DNA of 39,902 bases from Planctomycetaceae bacterium. Lineage in GTDB: Bacteria > Planctomycetota > Planctomycetia > Pirellulales > Pirellulaceae. How positions within the stretch are numbered: the first letter of the stretch is position 1; every line of letters begins with the position of its first letter. The notes under the pieces were generated by a model that worked only from the letters and a program-made list of their open reading frames with translations, was not told where the DNA came from and made no database searches. The stretch covers positions 1-39,902 of the forward strand of contig SXOA01000135.1 of the NCBI GenBank assembly GCA_005778405.1, given 5' to 3'. Made by a program: the position numbers and the translations under genes. Shown piece after piece: positions 1 to 9,400 of this stretch.

Positions 1-254
1 CCCCGCAATCCGACTTTCTCACCTCCCACGCCACTGGGGGTAAGGGGGCACTCCGCTCGCATCGCAATCCGGGCCACAATCCAACCGCTCTCCCAGCAAC
101 TTACCCCTGGTATAACAGCGGCAATGAATAATCCGGGCTAGGCCGCAAATCGCTACCGCCCCCCCAATCCATGTGCTCAGCACCCGGTTTCCCGGCGTTT
201 TTGTAGGGTTGGGGTATACCCTAGAAAAAAAATGGTAATTCTCGCGTTGGCTGC
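1..254. other. Non-coding region upstream of the giant surface-protein gene
   Basis: I see no convincing gene here; short open frames lack ribosome binding sites and recognisable products. The stretch contains a perfect 10-bp palindrome GGGTATACCC at 212-221 just upstream of the proposed promoter, inside a looser inverted repeat (TAGGGT at 204-209, ACCCTA at 218-223), followed by an A-run. This could be a regulator site for the downstream gene, but that is inference. Confidence 0.4.
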
Positions 255-284
255 TTGACTGCGCTATTTTCTGGGAAGTAATAT
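255..284 (+). promoter_or_regulatory. Candidate sigma-70 type promoter of the giant surface-protein gene
   Basis: TTGACT at 255-260 matches the -35 consensus at five of six positions and TAATAT at 279-284 matches the -10 box at four of six, with an 18-bp spacer. The expected start of transcription is near 291, giving a leader of about 118 nt that begins almost at the hairpin at 298-335. It is the best -35/-10 pair upstream of the GTG at 409. Confidence 0.45.
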
Positions 285-297
285 CTTACCCAGCTTG

Positions 298-335
298 CCG
301 AATTACCGCCTTTAACGATTATGGCGGTAATTCGG
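298..335 (+). promoter_or_regulatory. Perfect 13-bp inverted repeat (leader hairpin or operator)
   Basis: CCGAATTACCGCC at 298-310 and its exact reverse complement at 323-335 are separated by 12 bases. If the promoter at 255-284 is right, the stem lies about 7 nt from the 5' end of the mRNA. It could be an mRNA-stabilising 5' stem-loop, an attenuator (a T-rich but not uninterrupted stretch follows), or a dimeric-regulator site. The symmetry is directly visible; the role is inferred. Confidence 0.55.
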
Positions 336-408
336 TCCTGCAGTTTTCTTATTCAATACATTCTGACTGGCGATTCCCGCCTATGTCCCGCATTAGAGGA
401 GTCCACCT

Positions 409-3400
409 GTGAAGAGCCGCAACGTGAGCCGCCGCCCGTCATCCCAGATCCAGAAGCGCCGTTCTTTTTTGGAAACCGCTTCCAAGTCGCGACGCAATCC
501 ATTTCGCGGCCGCTTACTTCGAGTCGAACAACTCGAAGACCGCCGTTTGCTGGCGGTGATGTTCAGCGAGAACTGGGACGGCGTCGGGGCACCCGCCCTG
601 CCCGCCGGCTGGGCCACCTCGAACAGCGGCGTGTCGGGGATCAACTGGGTGACCGATGCTGCGGCTTCCTCCTCGGCCCCTAATTCGGCATTTGTCCCGG
701 ATCTCGGCAACATCGGGGACAACCTGCTCGACTCCCCGACTTTCTTTGTCTTCAACAACCCCACGGCGCAGCTCCCGCAGCTCACCTTCCAAAACAACTT
801 CATCCTGGAAGACACGTTCGATGGGGGCGTGCTGGAAATCTCCATCAATGGTGGCGCCTTCGCGGACATTCTTGCGGCAGGCGGCAGCTTTGTCACCGGC
901 GGCTACACCGAAACGATCGATTCGAGCTTCGGAAGTCCGATCAGCGGCCGCCAGGCCTGGTCCGGCGACTCCGGCGGCTTCATCACGACCACGGTCGATC
1001 TCCCCGCCTCGACCTTGGGAAGCAATGTGCAGTTCCGTTTTCGTGAAGGCACGGACAGCAGTTTTTCCGATGTGGGATGGCGTCTGGACGACCTGGTGCT
1101 GACGGTCAGTAACGATGCCCTCGTCAATGGCACGGCCGGCAATGACTCGCTCGTCGTGACAGCCACGGGCGCGAACAGCGGCAGCTTTGTCTTGAATGGC
1201 GGCCCCGCAATCCCATTTTCCGGCATCAGCTCGCTCACGTTTAATGCGCTGGGCGGTGATGACGCGATGACGATCAATTTTGCCGGCGGCACCTTGTCCA
1301 GCGTGGCCCTCAACTACAACGGCGGCGGCAACCCGGGCGACAACCTCGTGCTCCAGGGGGGCGTCTGGACCACCAACACCTACAACTACACCAATGCCAG
1401 CGACGGCGACATCAATCTCGATGGCTCGATCATCACCTACACCGGCCTGGCCCCCATCCTCAACACTGGCACCGCGGTCAACGCCATCTTCAATTTCCCG
1501 AGCGGCAATGGCGACGACCTGGTCGAGTTGATCGGCAACGGCATCGCCGGCGACAACCTTTCCCGCTTGCAGAGTACTGCGGGCGTTCCGACGTTCGAGA
1601 CGACCGACTTCGCGTCGCCGACCGCGACGCTGACTATCAACCTCGGCGACGACGGCGAAACCTATACGCAGAGCACAATGACCGACCTGACCACGCCGAA
1701 CTTGATCATCAACGGCGGGACCGCTGCCGATACGATCAACGTCCGCTTCTCCAACGGCCCACTCGCTGCGGCGTTTACGAACACGACCACGATCAACGCC
1801 GGCGGCGGCCTTGATAACGTCAACATCGGCAGCACGGGCAACCTAATCAGTACCATTTCCGGCCCGGTCTTCGTCAACGGCGACGCCCTCGGGGCCAACG
1901 TCACGGTGAACGCCCAGGGCGCGGCCGTGGCGGCAGATTACACGATCACCAACACCACAATCACGCGATCGACCCCAGCCGGGTTCGGCGGGCTGACCTA
2001 TGGCGGCCTCGTCCCCACCAACCTCGTCACCCTGAACACCGGTTCGGGGGCCAACATCTTCACCGTGACCAGCACGGCCAACGTCATCACGACGGTGAAC
2101 TCCGGCGGGGGAGATGACACTTTCAACGTCACTGGTTCCGGATTGCTCGGCACGAACAACTTCAACGGCGAGGCGGGCGACGATGTGTTCAATGTTGCCG
2201 CTCCGATTGCCGGGGCGGCCATCGTCAACGTCGACGGTGGTCCTCATGTGGTCGGTGATTCGCTCAACCTCAATGCCGGCGGCGCGGATGTCGTCCAGAA
2301 CGGCAATGATCAGTTTGTGATTGGCGGCCCCCTCAACTACGTCAACATCGAAACGGTCCTGCTCACGAACCTGAACTCGTTAACGGTCAACGGCGACGAT
2401 GGCGCGCTGATCCATAACCAGCTCGTCCTCACGCGCACGCAGGCCAATCGCTTCCGCAGCTTGCTCGATGGCGGCCCGGCCATCCTGTTTGATCGCCCGC
2501 TGACGGTGGTTGCGGCTGCGTTCCTCTTCAACGGGCAGACAGGGGATGATACGCTCACGGTCGATAACGGCGCTTTCAGCGACCTCGTCAACCTCTTGGT
2601 CCGCTTTAACGGCGGCACCAACAGTCCCGTGGGGACCGAAGCCTCCGGACCTCCCGGTGATACGCTGGTCATCACCGGCCAGGAGACCGATGGCGGCATC
2701 GTGGCTCGCGAAACCTATCTGGTCGGCCCGACCCAGGACGCCGGCACCTGGATTCTCGACCGCGACGGCAACACGGGCCCCGGCGCTACTTTTGCACCCA
2801 ATGGCGATGAACTGACTGTCAGCTTCACCGGCCTGGAGCCGGTCGATACCGATACCCCCGCAGCCATCTTCGATGTGATTTATACCGGCGCCGCGGATCT
2901 TGCGACGATTGAAAATGGCGGCGCTCTTCCCGGCGGTACATCGCTCCGAGTTGTCGACAATAGCGCGACGTTCGAGACTTTCCGCTTTGCCAACAAAACC
3001 GCGGCCCGTCTCATGGGAAGCAATGGTTCGGATGCCTTCCGCTTGAACGCGACCATCAATGCCGCTGGTCTTACCACTCTGCAACTCTTTGGCAATGTCG
3101 CCGGCGACGTCGGGGTCCCCGCCGACGACGATAGTTCCGATAACTTTGAAATTAACAATACCACCGCGGCCACGACCGCGTTGTTTGGACAAGGCGGCAG
3201 CGATCTATTTCACAATGCCGGTTTTGGCCCGTTCTTTTCCGGTATTCGCGATCTGACAGGTGTAATCGGCACACTGAACATCAATGGAGGAACCAGCGCC
3301 GGCGACGCCGACGCCGTAGTCTTGCTCGACGATAATGCCGCCGCGGCTGACGCCGCCACATTGACCCTCAGTCAGCTTACGGGAGCGGCCACGGGGACGA

Positions 3401-6400
3401 TTGGATACAACTTAGTTGAGTCCTTCTTCTTTGAGGCCACGACCTTTGCCGACACGATTGATGTCCTGTCCACCGCGGCGGGAACTGCGTACGAATTGTC
3501 GGGAGATGGCGAAAGTGATGTTGTCACCATCGGCAATCAGACGGCTGACTTTAACGCGAACACTTTTGACGGCAGCTTGGACGCGATTCTTGGCCCGGTC
3601 ATCGTCGGTGCGGATCGCAATGGAACCGATGGCGCTGCGGACCGGCTCAACATCGATGACTCCGGGACTGCCGCTCTGGCCGGAGCCGCCAGTATCACCA
3701 ACATCGGCCCAACCACCTTTAACATCAATACGATCGCGGCCTACATCTTGGATAGCGATACTGGTGCAACGACGCGACTCGCAAATTTTGCCCCGGCCAA
3801 TATCGATTATTTCCATGACGCCATCAACGGCAATCTGAGTCGCCTCGAATTCCTCAACGTTCGCACCTCCACCGGCAATGACGTGGTGAATGTCATCCAT
3901 ACCACCGCCGTAACGCAGACCACGCTCGATACCCGCCAAGGGAACGACACGGTCACCATCACGGGTGACAACCTGAGCGCGGACAACCTCTTCCGCGGCC
4001 TGGGGGCTCCCTCCGTCGCCGATGGCAACGATTTCTTTACGCTCAACATTGCCGCCAATTTGGGTGCGGGAGCTTTCGTCCCACTCACCAGCGTCCGTAT
4101 TGAAGGGAACAACCAACTCGCCGGCGTTGACGGCCGCGACCGCGTTCTCATCAACGACAACAACGCCGGTTTTGCCCGAAACCTGAATTATCACTACCTC
4201 ACGGCTGGCTCCGGCGACATCGATATCGAAGCGGTCGGCGGCGCGGGCCTGGCCGGCGGCGTCGTTCCCGCCTTGGCCGTCAATGTTCGCACCATGGAAT
4301 CGGTCACGTTCCTGGCAGCAGGGGCCAATAATGACACGGTCCGCGTCACCGGCATCGTCGCCAACGACGACATTCTGACCGTCGTACCTGACGCGGTTGG
4401 CAACGGCCGCGCATTGGTCTATCGCGACGGTGCTCCTTACCTCGGCGCTCCGCCACCCACCATCGCGAATGCCCGTCCAGGCGTTTCCGGCGGCAGTGCC
4501 GGTCCCGACCTGGCAATTGCCGGCATGGTTCCAGCGGGCATCACCGTCGATGGCGGCGGTAACTCGGGCGCGGCCACCAGTGGAGACCGAGCGGTGGTCC
4601 ACGCGGTCTCGGAAAACGCCTTGAACAACGGCGGAGCCGCCCCGATCTTCAGCGGCGGTTTCACGCTCTATGGCGCGGCCCTCGGCGCTGGCATCATCCA
4701 GCCTTCCGTCGCTGCCGGTGCCGCATTTGACAATGTTAGCGTGACCGACTCCTTGGTCTCGATCTTCAACACGGGCGCGCTGGGCGCTCTGCTGCCGGTG
4801 AACATCGCCACTGCTACTTTCGTGCAAAATGCCCCTACACCTCCACCCACGCAGCGCGCTGGGGTCATCGCCAACGGCGGTGACGAGGCGGGTGTTCGCA
4901 CCGTCGGCCCGTTGGCCGGCATCGCGGCGGATGATTTCACGGTGACCGTGTCCACGAACTTTAACCTCAAGGTCAACGGCAACCTTCCCGACCCCTTCGC
5001 GCTAGGCACGGACGGCTTGCCGATTGGTGACCGCCTGGTTCTATCCGGTCCCGGCTCGCTGAACATCTTCAGCGACAAGGCGGTGCCGCCGAACGTCTCG
5101 ATCCAGTACAGCGGGAACGTCTTCAATGTGCAGTACAGTTCCATCGAGCGGGTGGAAGCGAGCCCGGGCAACGGCACGCTCAACCTGATTGGGGACAACA
5201 ACAATCCCTCCGCCGCCAATAATCAGCCGGACAACTTCGTCGTCCGCGGCCGCAATGTGGACCTGGATTTCGTCGACCAGGGCCGCCAGGAAATGACCGT
5301 AGCCATCAACGGCAGCGCGCCGATCCTGGTCAACAGCGTGCAGTTCCTGAAGGCGTACGGCGACGACTTGCAGGGGACGTTCAGCCCCGCCAATATCAAC
5401 ACCAACGACAACAGCGTCGATACGCTCGATATCCGCGGTTATGCGGACTACACCTCCCGCGGCTGGGGAGTGGATGCCTTCTTCAACGAAGGGGCTCCGG
5501 CCCAGACCGACGGCCTGCAAGCCGACTTGATTATCTACCACACCAGCACCGGCGTGGCGGCTCCTCCCGACGTGTTCGGAGCGGGGACCATTTCCGAAGA
5601 CATCATTGTCCAACCCACGGGCCCGGACAACGGTGAAATCCGCAGCACCAATGCCGTGGATGGAACGCTGGTTTACAACCTGGCCTACGTCGCCAACACC
5701 GACATCATCTTTGTCGATGACGACGGCGTCCCCGGCAATGGCGTTCCCCCGGGACCGCCGCCGCCCGCCGGCACGATTTTTGACGCCCTCAGCGACGTCG
5801 ATTCGCTCACACTCCGCGGCACCGATCCGAACAACGGTGGCACCAGCGGCAACGAGCGGTTTGACATCAATATCACCGCCGCGTTGGGGACCCCTGCCCT
5901 TCCCGCGATTACCGTTACGGATACCGCCAGCGGCCTGATTCTCTACCGCGTCCGTGAATTCCGCACCCAGACACAGGTGGCGGGTGTCACCGATAGTTCC
6001 GACTTCCTGGCCCGCGACACGGCCGGCGCTCTGACCTACACCACGATCAAACTGGATCCGCTGGGTGGCGACGACGTGGTGCAGGTGAACGATCCAGCGA
6101 CCGGCGCGGCGGATGGCACCAGCGTCCTGATGCCCGTTTCCCTGAATGTCGGCGCGGGGAACGACATCGTCGACCTCACCCGCATCGCGGCTGGAATGCC
6201 CGCCACGCAAACCACGCAGATTTACGGCGGCGAAGGGAGTGACCTCCTCATCGGCACCCAGTACTTCGACCGGATTTATGGCGGCGCCGGCAACGACACG
6301 ATTGTCGGCCTGGGTGGCGTGGATCACGAGTACGGCGAAGACGGCAACGACCGCTTTGGCGATCTCCTCCTGACCGGCAACGGCGTGGCCGACGACGGCG

Positions 6401-9400
6401 GCAGTGACGCCATGTTCGGCGGCGACGGCATCGACCAGTTCATCTGGGAGCCGGGGGACGGCAGCGACGTCATTCAGGGCGGCGTGGACGGAGCGGACAT
6501 TCTGCGGTTCTTCGGCGATGCCGGTGCGAATGCCTTCTTCCTCATCCCAGCCGCTGCCGCGCCGACCCACATGAATACCATTCTGGGGGCGGCCACCGTG
6601 GATACCCACGGCGTCGAGCAGATCATTGTCGACGGCCGGACGGGCGCGGACACCTTCACGGTTTCCGACCTGACTCCGACCGAGGTCGCCGACCTGGTCC
6701 TGGTCGTCGACTCGGCAGCCGGCTCCGCCGACGCCGTGGACATCACCAGCCGCAACGTGGCCGATGATGTTGCCATCACCGTGGTGGGGGGAACGAGAGT
6801 CAACATCGCCGGGCTGGAATACGACATCAATATCGATGGCGTCGCACTGGCGGATGCGGACACGCTAACGTTCAATGCGCATCGCGGCAACGACAACGTG
6901 CTCACCACGGATTCCCTGTCCTTGCTGTTCTCGTCCGCCGAAGTGATCATCAACGGTGGCGACGGCAACGATTTCGTCTCGGGTTTCGGAACGCTCAACG
7001 GCGACGCCGGCGATGATACTCTCTTGGGCAGTCTGGATGGCCAAACCATCAACGGAGGTGCTGGCAACGACACCATCCGCGGCGCCGGCGGTATCGATGT
7101 GGTGAGTGGCGATGCGGGCGACGATACGTTCCTGCTCGACTTCGACGGCAACGTGGATAACTATTTCGGCGGCGACGGCTATGACACCTTGGTTGTCTCC
7201 GGTACGCCGGGCAACGACGTGATCACCTCCAACCAGTTGGACGCCACGATTCAGTTGCGTAATACCTTGAACGGCGTTTCCGAGACCGACTTCTTGCAAA
7301 CTGCTGCCGGGGTTAGAACTCTCGAGCGGGTTCGGATCGAAGCGGGGACCGGCGACGACACCGTCGTGGTCACCCACGCCGACGTGCTCGGCGTCGACGG
7401 ACTCGTCAATTCCGTCCTCTTCGACATCGACGGCGGCCCGGCCAACACACGGGACCGCTTGTCCGTCCAGGACAACGGGACCGGAGATCTCGTCCTCTAT
7501 CGCCAAGGGACCACTTCCGACAGCGGCTCGATCTCGGTGGGTCCGGGCAATGCGGAACCCCTGGAAACCGTCTTCACCGGCTTTGAGCGGGTTGATCCCA
7601 TCGCAGCTGCCGGAGGAGCCGTTCGCTTCTTCAAGCTCGATACGCTGGAATGGAACGACGATATCGCCAACGCTTCCTACCTGGGGGCGGACGAGACCAT
7701 CAACGTCGATCCAAACATCGATCCGGGCCTTGTCTCGGTTCCCGGGTTTGCCGATCTGCCGGCTGACAACGATTTCTACCGCATCGTTGCCGAGCGGACA
7801 GGCACGCTCGATATCCAGGTCTACTTCAGCGTTCTGGGAACCGTTCCGAGCGGACGCCCGGCACTTCCCAATGCGGGCAACCTCGATATCGAACTCTATG
7901 ATGTCGACGGTACGTTGATTGTGGATAGCGTGGCCGGTGGCGTGGTGCCAGAATTCGGCCTCAATGATGCGACCGACAACGAGCGGATTCGCATCCCAGC
8001 CGTCGCGGGGCAAACCTACTATCTGCGGGTTCTTCCCAACGGCACGGCCATCAACACCTACAGCATCACGACCGTCAACACGGCTGCCCCCGTGCCGTTT
8101 GATATCGAACTGCTCGACAATCCGGTGAACACAACGACCAACTCCACGGCTGGCGCTCCCGGCGCGACCGCGGCAGGGGTCAGCAGCGATACGGGCCGCT
8201 CGCAGCTCGACAACATCACGTTTGACAACGATCCGACGATACTGATTCGCGTTCCCAACGTGATCCAGGTTGGCGGACTGAGCTTCATCGACGATATCCC
8301 GGCCAACGGCAACGGGGTAACTCCTGGCAGCCCGCCTGACGAAACCATTCTGATCCCGTTCGTCACCAGTACGCTGCTGAACTCGCCATTGCCGGGCTTC
8401 CGCGTGGCGGTGTTTGTCACGGAAAACAACACCACCGACGCTGTGCTGGCGGGATACGCCCAGCCGATCGCCGGGCGGCCAGGTGTGTTCACGTTTACCT
8501 TCGCGAACGACGCCTTGGTTCCCGATGGCAGCTATTTCATCTCGTCCAGCGTCGAGATGATCGATCCGGCTTTGGCCGAGCAGAACCAAGGCTTCGGCGA
8601 ATTGGCCCAGTCCCTGGAAGCTGTCATCGACACGACCCTTCCGACCGCATTCTTCGGCACGTCGGCCAGCGGCACGGATGGTCTGCATCCCAGCAGCGAT
8701 TCGGGCGTGGCCAACACGCCGGCGACGTTCACCGACCGGGTCACTTCGGATACGACTCCCACATTCTGGGGCGTGGCCGAAGCCGACACGGTCATTCGCG
8801 TTTACGCGGATCTGGATGCCAGCGGGACGGTGACTGCCGGCGACGTGCAGATCGCCACCACGGTGACACTCCCCTACGACGGCACCAACCAGTATCCCAA
8901 CGGGGCCTGGGAAGCGACGTCTTTTGTGGACCTGAACAACCCGGCGTTCTTCGCCAAAGACGGCCTCCGCACGATTCTGGTGACGGCGGAAGACGTGGCC
9001 GGCAACCTCGTCGGCCCCCCAACCACGACCAATCTGCAAATCTTCATCGATACGCAGGGTCCGCAGGTCACCGATGTCGACATCAACAACGCCGGGAATC
9101 CTTACGACCTGTTCGATCCCAAGCCGAGCACCGATGGCCCGACGCCGCTGGTCAATTCGTTGGTCATCAGCCTGCGAGACCTGCCGGTGCGTGCCAATCC
9201 CTTCCTCTATGGGGCGCTCGAACCCATCGCCGCAGCGACTCTCGGCACTTACCAGGTGCGCGGGGATTACAACGGCATCATTCCGATTTCCTCAGTCGTG
9301 GTCATCAACAATGCGGTCATTGCGGGAAGCTTTGCCACGGCAACGGTCCAGATTAATTTTGCCAACCCGCTCCCGGACGACCGCTTTACGCTGACCATTC

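Noticed and set aside
3412..9039. Long open frames on the minus strand inside the giant gene (for example 3412-4827, 5041-6609, 6865-9039)
   Set aside because: They are antisense shadows of a repetitive GC-rich coding sequence, with no ribosome binding sites, recognisable domains or plausible protein composition.
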